64,000 nt of DNA from Arsenophonus sp052171275 (GCA_052171275.1 CM125795.1:124001-188000); one strand, 5' to 3'; shown: positions 24,039 through 35,154, numbered from the stretch's first letter. Numbers and translations are program-made. The notes: a model not told the origin generated them from the sequence alone.

Positions 24039-25130
24039 TTATCGATTATTTTGATTAAAATATGTTAACTTTTTATTTAACCATATTATAATATCATTAT
24101 ATTTATCTGGAAGTAATGTTTTTATTATATTTAATGAATTATTTATAGATTTCCAGTTATTACTGCATAAATTTATGTGACCTACTTTTCTTCCTAAGTA
24201 AACATTTTTTTCATACCAGTGGAGATTAACTAATGGTAATGATAACCATTTAGTATTCAATGTTATACCTATTAAATTAATCATAATTGCTATAGTCTCT
24301 GTATTAGGAGTTGGCATTGGTAGATTGGAAATAGCTCGAAGATGTAGTTCAAATTGACTAATTGAAGCACCATTTTGTGTCCAATGACCACTATTATGAA
24401 CACGTGGCGCTAATTCATTAATCAATAACTCATTATTTATAATAAAACACTCCATAACCATGACTCCAACATAATTTAATGTTTTCATAATAGTTGATAA
24501 CATAAATTCTGCTTGAATTTGCAATTTTTTATCTGATTTAGGAAAAATAATGCTTGCCATTAATATGGATTCTTGATGTAGATTATATGTTAATGGGTAA
24601 AAGACGCATTGGTTATCTATATTACGCGCTCCAATAAGTGAAACTTCTTCTGAAAAAGGAATTATTTTTTCAACGATTGCTTGACCATAAATATAATCAG
24701 GTAATATTGATAGATTATCTGGACTAATACGCCATTGTTTACGGCCATCATATCCACCTGTTCTATATTTAACTATAAGAAAGTTACCTAATTCAATAAA
24801 TAATTTTGGCCATTGTGTTTTATGTTTAATTGGTTTCCATAGAACAGTTTTTAAAGATAAAGAATTTAATAATTGTTTTTGTGATAATCGATCAATAAGT
24901 TTTTGAAATATATTTCGATTAATAAAATTTGGTTTATGAACTAATTCAGATATAATCGGAGTTTCTGGCCAAGATTCAATTTCTGTTGTTATGATGCTAT
25001 GTTGACATGGAATGACTTTAAACTTATCATCATGGATATTTATAAGATAAACGTTAATACCTAACGGTTCTCCAGCTTGACGCAACATTCGACCTAATTG
25101 TCCATTACCAAGAACGAAAATCGGTTTCAT
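24039..25130 (-). CDS. purK: N5-carboxyaminoimidazole ribonucleotide synthase
   Basis: ATP-grasp enzyme that carboxylates aminoimidazole ribonucleotide (AIR) with bicarbonate and ATP, making the PurE substrate in purine synthesis. The 363 residues compare with 355 in E. coli. Visible motifs are the N-terminal GNGQLGRM, KYRTGGYDGRKQW in the ATP-grasp region, and NELAPRVHNSGHWTQNG near the C-terminal part. The ATG at 25130 lies inside the end of purE; the reading frames overlap by 26 bases, implying translational coupling. Compared with the 4-base overlap I recall for E. coli, purE has run on past its usual stop. It ends the lpxH-purE-purK run on the minus strand. Confidence 0.97.
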   Translation of the reverse strand: MKPIFVLGNGQLGRMLRQAGEPLGINVYLINIHDDKFKVIPCQHSIITTEIESWPETPIISELVHKPNFINRNIFQKLIDRLSQKQLLNSLSLKTVLWKPIKHKTQWPKLFIELGNFLIVKYRTGGYDGRKQWRISPDNLSILPDYIYGQAIVEKIIPFSEEVSLIGARNIDNQCVFYPLTYNLHQESILMASIIFPKSDKKLQIQAEFMLSTIMKTLNYVGVMVMECFIINNELLINELAPRVHNSGHWTQNGASISQFELHLRAISNLPMPTPNTETIAIMINLIGITLNTKWLSLPLVNLHWYEKNVYLGRKVGHINLCSNNWKSINNSLNIIKTLLPDKYNDIIIWLNKKLTYFNQNNR

Positions 25131-25659
25131 TATATTCCTCTCGTGGATCTGGATTTCTTAATATATTATTAGTTTGTTTTAATCTCCAATTTGATAAACG
25201 TTTATAAAGTTCACTATCTGTATTAGCAAGTAATTGAGCTGCCAATAATGCTGCATTCGATGCACCTACTTTACCAATTGCAAATGTAGCTACAGGAATA
25301 CCTTTTGGCATCTGAATAATAGAATAAAGACTATCAATACCATTAAGTGTAGTTGTTTCGATAGGGACACCAAAAACAGAAACTAATGTTTTTGATGCTA
25401 ACATACCTGGTAAATGCGCTGCTCCACCAGCACCAGCAATAATAACTTGAAATCCTCTTTCTTTTGCTTGTTCAGCAAATCTAAAGAGTTTATCTGGTGT
25501 ACGATGAGCTGAAACTATTTCTACATGATGAGGTAATCTTATCTCACAAAGTATATCTGCAGCATATTTCATTGTGCTCCAATCACTTTTCGAGCCCATT
25601 ACTATAGCAATCTTTTGCTTAGAATATGATAATTTTTTTGTATCAAACTTATCTATCAT
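25105..25659 (-). CDS. purE: N5-carboxyaminoimidazole ribonucleotide mutase
   Basis: Moves the carboxyl group of N5-CAIR to carbon 4, completing the two-step AIR carboxylation with PurK. The 184 residues compare with 169 in E. coli. MGSKSDW at 21-27, SAHRTP at 50-55 with the catalytic His52, and AGAGGAAHLPGM at 76-86 are intact. There are about seven extra residues at the N terminus and a C-terminal extension (EEYNETDFRSW after NPDPR) created by read-on into purK. AAGAGAAA upstream of the ATG is a plausible ribosome site. It is separated from lpxH by 129 bp. Confidence 0.97.
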   Translation of the reverse strand: MIDKFDTKKLSYSKQKIAIVMGSKSDWSTMKYAADILCEIRLPHHVEIVSAHRTPDKLFRFAEQAKERGFQVIIAGAGGAAHLPGMLASKTLVSVFGVPIETTTLNGIDSLYSIIQMPKGIPVATFAIGKVGASNAALLAAQLLANTDSELYKRLSNWRLKQTNNILRNPDPREEYNETDFRSW

Positions 25660-25788
25660 TAATTTATTTCTCTTATAATTTTCAATTATTCATTAGTAAT
25701 AAATTAAATTAAAATTATATCACGGTTAGTAAGTAAGAAAAATATTTCCTTATTTTTTTTATTTTAAGTTAATTATAAAATTGAAATA

Positions 25789-26517
25789 TTAATGAAAAGG
25801 AAAATAAATTAATTTAATTCCATCCTCAGATGTTATTTTAATTATTGAACCATTTTTATACCATGCACCAAGTACCCCTCGTGATAGTATTTTAGTGTTA
25901 ACATTAATTTTATGGATAGCAGGTTTATGTGTATGACCGTGAATTATCCAATCAACTTGATATTTTTTAAATTTATCAATTACCGTTTGTTCATTAACAT
26001 CTGTGATACGCTTTTTATTATTTTTTCTGATAAATTGGCTATTTTTACGTATATATTTAGCAATAAAGTGCCGAGTAAATAATGGGAGAATCAAAAAAAA
26101 TCTCTTTAACCAATGATTATATACTTGTTTTCTATAACGTTGATAAGAAATATTATTAGTACAAAGTGTATCACCGTGTAATATGAGAATATTAAGACCA
26201 TATAATGTTAATACTTTTTCTGATGGTAATAATATCATTCCACTTTTTTTAGCAAATTTTTTATTTAACAAAAAATCACGATTACCATGAATAAAATAGC
26301 ATGGAATGCCTTTACTTTCTAGTTCTTTAAGTTTTTCAGCTATAACTTCATGCAGCAGACTTGGATCATCATCACCGATCCAATAATCAAAAAAATCACC
26401 TAAAATATATAAAGCCTTAGCTTGACTTGCTTGTTCTTGCAAGAAACGCAGAAAACCAACAGTAATCATTGGATTTTCTTCATTTAAATGTAAGTCAGCA
26501 ATAAGTAATATTGCCAT
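25789..26517 (-). CDS. lpxH: UDP-2,3-diacylglucosamine diphosphatase
   Basis: Membrane-associated calcineurin-like phosphoesterase that splits UDP-2,3-diacylglucosamine to lipid X in lipid A synthesis. The 242 residues compare with 240 in E. coli. All metal ligands expected for the family are visible: Asp8, His10, Asp41, Asn79 (GNRD), His114 (LHGD), and His195 and His197 (HGHTH). Its retention suggests that an outer membrane with lipid A is still made. In E. coli, ppiB lies between lpxH and cysS; here the gap to cysS is empty. Confidence 0.97.
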   Translation of the reverse strand: MAILLIADLHLNEENPMITVGFLRFLQEQASQAKALYILGDFFDYWIGDDDPSLLHEVIAEKLKELESKGIPCYFIHGNRDFLLNKKFAKKSGMILLPSEKVLTLYGLNILILHGDTLCTNNISYQRYRKQVYNHWLKRFFLILPLFTRHFIAKYIRKNSQFIRKNNKKRITDVNEQTVIDKFKKYQVDWIIHGHTHKPAIHKINVNTKILSRGVLGAWYKNGSIIKITSEDGIKLIYFPFH

Positions 26518-27254
26518 AGTTTATAATTATCGTTAATTATTACATATTTAAAATAATATTTTTTAACTTTTAAATCTTAATATAATCTACTATTATTATT
26601 CATTTAATATTAATTTTATTTTATAAATTGGATATTTATTTTTTTAAGTATCGTACTTAAAACGTAATGAGTAATTTTAAAAATTATTTATTTTTCTAAA
26701 TAACAAACAAGAAAATTATTATTTTAATTTTAATAAAGGATTGTATTATATTCTGAATGTAAGTCATTATTTTATCTATAAAAAGAATAATATAATTATT
26801 TTTTTAATATTTTATTTTTTCATTATATATTTTAGTTTTTTACTAATTATAGATTTAAAACTATAAATTAAACTAATAAATTAATTAATAAGATTATAAA
26901 AATGGAGTTATTATAGAATTTATCACAAAAATATTTTAAGAATTTTTTTATCTTAACTTTGTTCAAAATTTTAACGATATTGATTTTTAATTAATATTAA
27001 AAAATTTTTTATTTTAATAAAGCTTTAATTATAATATACAATTAGATGTAAAATAATTAATTTTAAATAGATCAATTATCTTATATCATAATTTTATAAT
27101 CATAATTAATATTTGAAAATATTAATAATAATATTATGTTTTATATATTCATAATTAAGAATATCAGTCTTTTATATCTTATTTTATTTTATATTATATA
27201 ATCATGCAATCAAAGTAATAATTTCATTATATATTGTTGATAATAGAAAATCTT
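26518..27254. other. Gene-free gap where ppiB is expected
   Basis: No ppiB frame or fragment is recognisable between the divergent lpxH and cysS. A 9-bp stem with loop TCG (26642-26662) is the only clear structure. Promoters for both flanking genes must lie here, but AT-richness prevents a confident choice. Confidence 0.7.
26642..26662. repeat. Inverted repeat TTTTAAGTA / TACTTAAAA, loop TCG
   Basis: A perfect 9-bp stem with a 3-base loop, 125 bp upstream of lpxH and about 590 bp upstream of cysS. It could be an operator or a chance palindrome. Confidence 0.45.
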
Positions 27255-28649
27255 ATGTTAAAAATTTATGATACATTAAGTCGTCAAAAGAAAAAGTTTA
27301 AACCGATTATTCCTGGTAAAATTCGCATGTATGTTTGTGGTGTTACTATTTATGATTTATGTCATATTGGTCATGCTAGAACATTTATTGTTTTTGATAT
27401 GATTAACCGTTATTTACGATATCTTGGCTATGATATGGTTTATGTGCGTAATATTACTGATATGGATGATAAAATAATTAAGCGAGCAACTGAAAATGAT
27501 AAAACATGCGATACTTTAACATCACAAATGTTAGTTGAAATGTATAGGGATTTTGATGACTTAAATATCTTACGTCCTGATTTTGAACCAAAAGTAACTA
27601 ATCATATTAAAGAAATTATTAATTTAATTAAAAGGTTAATTGATCGCGGGCATGCTTATATTTCAGATAATGGTGATGTTATGTTTGCCATTAATAGCTA
27701 TCCTAATTATGGACTATTATCTCATCAAAATTTAGAACAATTACAAGTTGGAGCACGTGTTAAAATTATTAATACTAAACTTAATTCATTTGATTTTACA
27801 ATATGGAAAATATCTCAAAATAATGAACCAAGTTGGCCATCTCCTTGGGGTAATGGACGCCCAGGTTGGCATATTGAATGTTCTGCTATGAATAATAAAC
27901 AATTAGGTAAATATTTTGATATCCATGGTGGAGGAATAGACTTGATGTTTCCTCATCATGAAAATGAAATTGCTCAATCAATTTGCGCTTATGGTAAACC
28001 ATACGTAAACTATTGGGTACATACTGGAATGATTATAGTTAATCATGAAAAAATGTCAAAGTCGTTAAATAACTTCTTTACTATTCGTGATGTATTGATG
28101 AATTATGATTCGGAAACAGTGCGTTATTTTTTATTATCATCACTTTACCGCAGCCAATTAAACTATTCTGAAGAAAATTTGAAACAAGCAAGTAAATCAC
28201 TTCATCGTCTTTATAATGCTTTACGAAATACTAATGTTGATAATAATGTTAAATTTATTAAAGATGAAAAATTTAAAATACGTTTTATGGCAGCAATGAA
28301 CGATGATTTTAATACGCCAAAGGCATATTCAGTTTTATTTGATTTAGCAAAAGAAATTAATCGATTTAAAGATAATAATATGACAATAGCAAATGAGTTA
28401 GCAGCACAATTACGTCAATTAGCAAATATATTAGGATTATTAACTAAAAATTCTGAAGAATTCTTACAAAATAGATCTCAAATTTATCATATAAATGATA
28501 CTAAAAAAATTGAGTTACTAGTTAAAAAAAGAAATGATGCTAGAAAAAAGAAACTATGGATTTTAGCTGATTCGTTACGGCATAAACTTAACCAAATGAA
28601 TGTTATATTAGAGGATAATCTACATGGAACATCATGGCATCGTAAGTAA
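27255..28649 (+). CDS. cysS: Cysteinyl-tRNA synthetase
   Basis: Class I aminoacyl-tRNA synthetase that charges tRNA-Cys. The frame is open from a TTG at 27234, but the ATG at 27255 gives the canonical MLKIYDTL start and 464 residues (461 in E. coli). Zinc ligand Cys28, the HIGH signature at residues 37-40, GRPGWHIECSAM, GGGIDLMFPHHENE with further zinc ligands, and the KMSKS loop (EKMSKSLNNF) are intact. The start has no good Shine-Dalgarno sequence. A 3.2-kb gene-free stretch follows, across which E. coli gene order breaks. Confidence 0.97.
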   Translation: MLKIYDTLSRQKKKFKPIIPGKIRMYVCGVTIYDLCHIGHARTFIVFDMINRYLRYLGYDMVYVRNITDMDDKIIKRATENDKTCDTLTSQMLVEMYRDFDDLNILRPDFEPKVTNHIKEIINLIKRLIDRGHAYISDNGDVMFAINSYPNYGLLSHQNLEQLQVGARVKIINTKLNSFDFTIWKISQNNEPSWPSPWGNGRPGWHIECSAMNNKQLGKYFDIHGGGIDLMFPHHENEIAQSICAYGKPYVNYWVHTGMIIVNHEKMSKSLNNFFTIRDVLMNYDSETVRYFLLSSLYRSQLNYSEENLKQASKSLHRLYNALRNTNVDNNVKFIKDEKFKIRFMAAMNDDFNTPKAYSVLFDLAKEINRFKDNNMTIANELAAQLRQLANILGLLTKNSEEFLQNRSQIYHINDTKKIELLVKKRNDARKKKLWILADSLRHKLNQMNVILEDNLHGTSWHRK

Positions 28650-31600
28650 AATGTTATTAAATTTTAATATATATTGTTATTATTTTAATTATCTTTAAAT
28701 TTAATATTTTATATTAAGTGAGTTTTTCTTTATAAGTTCAATTATTTTTAAAATAAATTAAGTTAAATATATTTTCATTATTTCGATTAATTTATATTAA
28801 TATATAAAAATAAAATAGTTAATTATTAGGATTTAATAATATGTTTTATTAATTATAATATTTATTTTAAAAAAAATATTTTTATAATTAATAAAATAAT
28901 TTTATCTATTATTTAATTATCAATATAGATTAATTATGTTAATTGTTTTAATACTCGATTGGTTTTTATAATATATTTTTTATTATTAATTTCTATCCAA
29001 TTCTAGTTTTAAAAACTATACTATTAATAATATATTTTATAACAATAAGATTATTTATTAAATATCAAGTAAAGTAAATAATGTATTTTTTTCTAAAAAA
29101 TTTTAGTTTTATCTATTTTATTTGATCTAGTTAAAATATTATATTAAACTAATAAAGAAATAATATTAATTATATTAAATTTTAAAGCAGAATAAATAAG
29201 AATTTAATTATAATTATTATATCTTTTAATCCAATAACAGTATAGTCAAAACATTTATTAAATTATTATTAATGTATTGATATATCAGGAAATTAAAGCA
29301 AATTTAATAAATTTTAAACAAATAAAAGTAAATATTTTATTATAATTTTAACTATTAAAGATAATGACTTAAGATTATTTATTATATTAAAATTAGATAT
29401 TAGTAAATTTAATTCTTTTATTGAAAAGAATAGTTTTAATATTAAATTTTAATAATTTTTTCTAAAATAGAGATCTTTTCTTTATTTTTGAAAAACTAAT
29501 GAAAAGTGATTAGAAAAAGTGAGTCATGCGTATATTTTTAATAAAATAATAACTATACTAATTTCTATTCTAGATGTAACTTTATATAATACTATATTTC
29601 AATATGAAATTGAATTATTGAATAAATAATTTTTATATTAAATAATATGATTTATAAGCTGCACTTAATTCTTAATTATATCTTTATATTAACACTATAA
29701 ATAAATATTTAAAATAAATTTTTCTTAATATAAGATTATTTGTTTTTAAAAGAATTCTTTAAAGAATAAAATAAATAATAGAATTTATTTGTTTTCTTGA
29801 AGAAAGCAAAATAAGCATACTTATTTATTTTTAATTTATTCAAGATTTATTTAAATATCAATTTTAATTCTATAAAAATAGAAGCAATGTTTAAAAATAA
29901 TTTGCAAGTATTATGTATATTATAAACTAATAAAGTAATTTATTAATTTAAATAAATTAAATAAATTAAATAATTATTGATTTCATTATTTTATTAGTTA
30001 ATAACGAAATAATAATATTCATTATTTACATTAGCATATTATATGAATAAAATAAATAGTTAAAAATTATTTAAATATTTTAACTAAAGTCAGTTAAAAA
30101 ACATATAGGAATATTATATGATATATAAAAAGTTATCATAGATCATTAATTATAAAATTTATTAAATGAGCAATATATTAAATTAAATTAATATGGTTGT
30201 AACTTTAATTATTTACTATAAAATCTTAATAAATATAAAATATTAAAATAAGTAATAAAAAATAATTATATTATATAGTTTCTTATATAAAATACAATAA
30301 TCGCAATCTATAAATAGTAAAAAATTTTTCTTTTTATTATTGAATATATTAATATTTTCTATTTATTTTATAAAATTTAAATACATTATTATTAATATAG
30401 AAAAACGAATGACTTAATAACAAATATAAATTATTCTTAGTAAGAAAAAGGTAATTTTATTAAAAATTATTAATAAAAAATTTTTTTAAACAAATTTCTC
30501 AATAGGAAGTATTTAAAATAAAATATGATAAATTATGTTTTAAAATTATTAAAAACAAATATATATATTTTATATATAGTAAAAATTAAAGTTTTTATAT
30601 TAACTTAGTATAATACAAGTAAGTAAAATTAATTGATTTAAATTACTGAATATCGAAATTTTTTTTAAACTATTCAATATCTAAATTATTATGAATAATA
30701 GTGATAATTAGATAAATTTCACATACTACTTTAGTTAATTTATTTCCACTACTATATAGTTTATAGTTATTTTTTTAATATATAATAGATAAATTATTAA
30801 AATTTTATAAAAAATATTATAGATAACTGAATATATCTATTTATTTATATACATATATTCTTCTTGTATATTATATCGAGAGTAACTAAAATTAGTTTTA
30901 AAATCAAAATAGTTAGAAACAGATCTTATTTTTTATATTTTGATATATAAATTAAATATATTATTATAAAGTTTTTATATCTATCAATAAATTTAAAAAT
31001 TATATTATAAAATACAAAAGTATTATATAAATTTATTATAAATTTAAATAAGATTAATTTTAATTTATATTATAAAATAAAAATTAAAAAATTATATTAA
31101 AATATTATATGAATTAATTAATCATAAATTAGAAAATTTTATTATTAAATTTAATAATAAGTTTTATTTATCAAAAAAAATAAAAATTGATATTATAAAT
31201 ATTATTTTAAAGACAATGGATAAAATTAATCTTTTAATAATAAATTAATCATTTATATAAATTTAATGCTATTTATATTTAATTTATTTTAATGTTTTAT
31301 CTTAAAATTTAATGAAAATATTTTAAAGATTTTAAGAAATATTTCAAAAAATTATATTTTATATAATTATGAAGATAGAAATCTTTTACTAAGATTTTAA
31401 TCTTCATAATAATTAATAAATTATTATTTTCTTTTTTTAAATATAAATATAAAATTAGTTAATTAAATTAACAATAATTATTGTATAATTATACAATAAT
31501 TATTTAGTATAAAATATACTAAAACATATCTATTATTATATTTAATTAATAACAAATAATTATTAGAAGATTAATTAAATAGAGTTTAATTTTACTTTTA

Positions 31601-31893
31601 AAACATTAATTAGAAATTTGTTATTTATATTATATTATAGTTAAATAATAAAGAATAACTTAGATTAATTAAACTTATAATATAAAATTGATTATTTATA
31701 TTTATATATTACAATATTATGATAATGATTATTTTTTATTTTTAGAATAAATTAAAATCTAAGATTAGCTATATTATTTTTATTAAAAGTTATGAGTAAT
31801 AATTTATATTATCAAAAAAATAATACTTTTATTGAAAATAATTTCAATATATATATTAAAAATAAATTTCTTTTTTTAATTCTTATTAATAAA
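28650..31893. other. Gene-free region between cysS and rpmG
   Basis: No gene, RNA gene or mobile element recognised. This stretch spans a rearrangement junction relative to E. coli, where cysS and rpmG are far apart. Nothing marks the exact join. A 32-bp perfect palindrome lies at 31473-31504. Confidence 0.75.
31473..31504. repeat. 32-bp perfect palindrome
   Basis: The 16-base halves 31473-31488 and 31489-31504 are exact reverse complements with one C:G pair on each side (TTGTAT/ATACAA). It lies about 390 bp beyond the 3' end of rpmG. Confidence 0.8.
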
Positions 31894-32061
31894 TCATTTA
31901 ATTTTAACTTCTTTATAAATAACATGCTTACGAATAACAGGATCAAATTTTTTGATTTCTAATTTTTTAGGCATAGTACGTTTATTTTTTGTTGTAGTAT
32001 AAAAGTGACCTGTTTTTTCAGAAGAAACTAATTTAATTTTATCTCGAATATTCTTAGCCAT
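31894..32061 (-). CDS. rpmG: 50S ribosomal protein L33
   Basis: Small protein of the large ribosomal subunit. Fifty-five codons run from the ATG at 32061 to TGA at 31894-31896. The product begins MAKNIRDKIKLVSS, then has TGHFYTTTKNKR, and ends KHVIYKEVKIK, matching E. coli L33 along its length. It lacks the paired zinc cysteines found in some L33 forms, as does E. coli L33. AAGGAA lies just upstream, and rpmB ends 15 bases before it, so rpmB-rpmG form the usual two-gene operon. Confidence 0.96.
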   Translation of the reverse strand: MAKNIRDKIKLVSSEKTGHFYTTTKNKRTMPKKLEIKKFDPVIRKHVIYKEVKIK

Positions 32062-32076
32062 TTTAGTTCCTTAATT

Positions 32077-32313
32077 TTAATATTTTTTATCAAGTGTATG
32101 AAGTTTGTTAAGAACTACTTCGATTCCATTTTTATCAATTATTCGAATGCCTTTTGCTGAAATACGAAGCCTTATAAAACGTTTCTTCGATTCAACCCAA
32201 AAACGATGAAAATGCAGATTTGGTAGAAATCGTCTTTTAGTTGCATTCATTGCGTGTGATCTGTTATTACCACTTATTGAACGCTTACCGGTAATTTGGC
32301 AAACTCGTGACAT
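32077..32313 (-). CDS. rpmB: 50S ribosomal protein L28
   Basis: Large-subunit ribosomal protein, 78 residues, the same as in E. coli. Conserved sequence includes MSRVCQITGKR, NNRSHAMNATKRRF, and LHFHRFWVESKKRF. GGAG stands shortly before the ATG at 32313. It is the first gene of the rpmB-rpmG pair. In E. coli, radC and coaBC lie upstream in the other direction; here radC is gone and coaBC is found divergently after 919 bp. Confidence 0.97.
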   Translation of the reverse strand: MSRVCQITGKRSISGNNRSHAMNATKRRFLPNLHFHRFWVESKKRFIRLRISAKGIRIIDKNGIEVVLNKLHTLDKKY

Positions 32314-33232
32314 ATTATTTCTCCAAAATATAATTAATTCAAAGTTTTTATTTTAAATTATATTATTAATATTTTATATTTAAACTACAATAAAATTATA
32401 TAATATAAATAATATTTTTATTCAAGATAATATAATTAATAAAATTATTATTTACTACCAATAAAATAATAATTTTTTTAATTATTATAAATTATATAAA
32501 TAAATTTATATATATAAATAAAAAGAATTTTATCATTTTTTTGATAATAATTTTATGTAAAATTGACAATAAATTATTTGATATAAATGAGATTACTTCT
32601 TTATGATAACAAATTTGCTTTATTTTACTTGAAAAATATTTTTTAAAATCTTTTTAATATATTTTTAACTTTATTTAAAACTTTTAAATATCACTTAATA
32701 GTAAGAAATTTTATCTCTTTTCTAATAGAACACGAAATAAAAATTTCAATATTTTATTGAATATAAATATTTAATATTATATTTAAACTATTTTTTATTC
32801 TCATTAAAATATACTTATAAATAAGCTTATGGTATAAAATCTCATTTAATTATTTTAATTAGTTTTATAAAAAAATCGTTAATACTTTGAAGTAAATTAA
32901 TTTTTATAATATATTATATGTTTTATTTTAAATTAAAATCTAGAAAATTATATGAAAATAAAAAAATCTATTTATCACTTTATTATTATATGAGATATAT
33001 CAAATTATTTTATATGAATTAAAGTATAATTTACTTTATTTATAATAAGTTTTACATCTAACTTCAAGACTTATTTATTTTTATTAAACTAAAATATTTT
33101 AAATAAAAAATTATTTTTTTGCAAAATTGAATTTTGATCTATAAAAATTTAAAAAATAAATTTATGAGATTTTATCTAATCTTTAATTCATGATAATATC
33201 AATATATTCATCATTTTAATTTTTTAAAATAT
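32314..33232. other. Gene-free gap where radC is expected
   Basis: Divergent intergenic region between rpmB and coaBC with no surviving radC sequence. A TTGACA is present near 32564, but it is about 670 bp from coaBC with no well-spaced -10 element. No promoter can be assigned with confidence. Confidence 0.7.
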
Positions 33233-34450
33233 ATGATCTCACAACTTAATGGTAAACATATAGTACTAGGTATTAGTGGTGGTATTTCTGCTTATAAAAT
33301 ACCTGAATTAATTCGTCGATTACGTGATTGTGGTGCAATTATACGCGTAATAATGACAATCACCGCTAAATCTTTTGTTACACCTTTAACGCTAGAAGTT
33401 GTTTCTGGTCATAGAGTTATTGATAATTTATTGGATTGTAGCATAGGAACAGTAATGAGTCACATTGAATTAGCTAAATGGGCAGATTTAGTTATTTTAG
33501 CTCCTGCTACTACAGATTTACTTGCTCGTTTATCTATTGGTATGGCTAATGATTTATTGACAACAGTTTGTTTAGCTACAAAAGCAAAAATAGCTGTTGT
33601 CCCGGCAATGAATAAGCAAATGTATTTAGCTAACATTACTCAAAAAAATATTAAATCACTTAAAGATCGTCATATTTTAATTTGGGGACCTATTGAAGGT
33701 AATCAAGTTTGTGGTGATGTTGGCATTGGACGCATGATAGATCCTTTATCTATCGTTAAATTAGCAAAGAATAGTTTTCAACATGAACAAGATATGAAAA
33801 ATATTTGTTTGATGGTTACCGCTGGTCCGACTCAAGAAGAAATCGATCCAGTTCGTTTTATTACCAATCATAGTTCTGGAAAAATGGGTTTTGCAATAGC
33901 ACAAGCTGCTGCAGAAAGAGGTGCCAATGTAACTCTTATTACAGGTCCAGTTAATTTATCAACGCCAGTAGATGTTAAACGTATTAACATTATTAGCGCA
34001 TTAGAAATGTATAATAAAGTGCATAATTTAATTGATAAACAAGATATTTTTATTGGATGCGCTGCAGTTTCTGATTATAGACCAAAAAAAATTATAAAAG
34101 AAAAAATTAAAAAAAAAATAAATGAAGTTACTCTTAAATTGGTAAGAAATCCTGATATTATAAAAAGTGTTGGAAAATTAATCAAAAATCGTCCTTATGT
34201 TGTTGGATTTTCAGCAGATACAAAAAATATAGAAGAATATGCTTATATTAAGCGTATTAAAAAAAAAATTGATCTTATTTGCGCAAATAATATTTCATTA
34301 AATAATCATGGATTTAATTCAGAAAATAATGCTCTAAATTTACTTTGGGAAAAGAAAAGGGTATATTTGCAACATAGCCATAAATTAGAGCTCTCTCACC
34401 GTTTACTTTATGAAATACTTCAATCTTATGAAAAAAAAAATAAATATTAA
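33233..34450 (+). CDS. coaBC: Bifunctional phosphopantothenoylcysteine decarboxylase/synthetase
   Basis: Two steps of coenzyme A synthesis. CoaB ligates cysteine to 4'-phosphopantothenate using CTP, and the FMN-dependent CoaC decarboxylates the product. The 405 residues compare with 406 in E. coli. CoaC features: GISGGISAYK near the N terminus, catalytic His77 (SHIELAKW), PAMNKQM with Asn127, and Cys160 in the flexible flap. CoaB features: TAGPT near 197-201, NHSSGKMG with Asn212, and the EKIKKK lysine region. The 3' end overlaps dut by 23 bases across a run of ten A residues. No clear ribosome site precedes the ATG. Confidence 0.97.
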   Translation: MISQLNGKHIVLGISGGISAYKIPELIRRLRDCGAIIRVIMTITAKSFVTPLTLEVVSGHRVIDNLLDCSIGTVMSHIELAKWADLVILAPATTDLLARLSIGMANDLLTTVCLATKAKIAVVPAMNKQMYLANITQKNIKSLKDRHILIWGPIEGNQVCGDVGIGRMIDPLSIVKLAKNSFQHEQDMKNICLMVTAGPTQEEIDPVRFITNHSSGKMGFAIAQAAAERGANVTLITGPVNLSTPVDVKRINIISALEMYNKVHNLIDKQDIFIGCAAVSDYRPKKIIKEKIKKKINEVTLKLVRNPDIIKSVGKLIKNRPYVVGFSADTKNIEEYAYIKRIKKKIDLICANNISLNNHGFNSENNALNLLWEKKRVYLQHSHKLELSHRLLYEILQSYEKKNKY

Positions 34451-34886
34451 AATTCTTGATTCTCGTGTAGGAAATAAATTTCCATTACCAACTTATGCAA
34501 CAGAAGGATCTGGTGGATTAGATTTACGCGTTTGCTTAGATCAAGCTATTCAGTTAGAACCAGGTCAAACTGAATTACTTTCTACAGGAATAGCAATACA
34601 TATTACAGATCAACAATTAGCGGCTGTTATTCTTCCTCGTTCAGGTTTAGGACATAAACATGGTATTGTACTCGGGAACCTAGTTGGTTTAATTGATTCT
34701 GATTATCAAGGTGAATTAAATATTTCTGTTTGGAATCGTGGTTATACAAGTTTTATTATTGAACCTGGTGAACGGATAGCACAAATGGTTTTTGTATTAA
34801 TTGCTAAAGCTGAGTTTAAAATTGTACAAAATTTTAAGATAACAAAACGTGGTACTGGTGCTTTTGGTCATTCTGGTAGTCAATGA
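34428..34886 (+). CDS. dut: dUTP diphosphatase
   Basis: Trimeric dUTPase that hydrolyses dUTP to dUMP, keeping uracil out of DNA and feeding dTMP synthesis. The frame is open from 34410, but the ATG at 34428 gives the E. coli-like start (MKKK...IKILD) and 152 residues against 151. The five family motifs are present: GSGGLDLR, PRSGLGHKHG, GLIDSDYQGEL with catalytic Asp90, GERIAQM, and RGTGAFGHSG. The start codon lies inside the end of coaBC and is followed at once by ten A residues, a slippage-prone sequence. slmA, normally next, is missing. Confidence 0.96.
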   Translation: MKKKINIKILDSRVGNKFPLPTYATEGSGGLDLRVCLDQAIQLEPGQTELLSTGIAIHITDQQLAAVILPRSGLGHKHGIVLGNLVGLIDSDYQGELNISVWNRGYTSFIIEPGERIAQMVFVLIAKAEFKIVQNFKITKRGTGAFGHSGSQ

Positions 34887-34900
34887 TAATCTTATTATTC

Positions 34901-34931
34901 ATAAAATATTATTAATTTTCTAATATTTTAT
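34901..34931 (+). terminator. AT-only hairpin after dut
   Basis: ATAAAATATTA (34901-34911) pairs perfectly with TAATATTTTAT (34921-34931) across a 9-base loop, starting 14 bases after the dut stop. Its position suits a transcript end, but no G:C pair stabilises the stem. Confidence 0.45.
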
Positions 34932-35154
34932 ATTATAAATGATGAATATGATACGAGAGATGGTTTTTTTATTTTATTTTTATAAAAAAATTATTTAAGT
35001 TATGTTTAGTAAATAAATAACAAAAGATCAATAGTTAAGAAATTTTACTTAGATATTAATATAAATATTGAAATAAATAATTATAGTTAATCTAATTATT
35101 ATCATAATATCTAAATTAAGAAATTATATTGTTATATTGAAGTAATACTTAGAT

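Noticed and set aside
27234..27254. TTG start giving CysS seven extra residues
   Set aside because: Extra residues are not found in the family and the ATG at 27255 gives the normal N terminus.
34410..34427. ATG start giving dUTPase six extra residues
   Set aside because: The ATG at 34428 gives the conserved N terminus.
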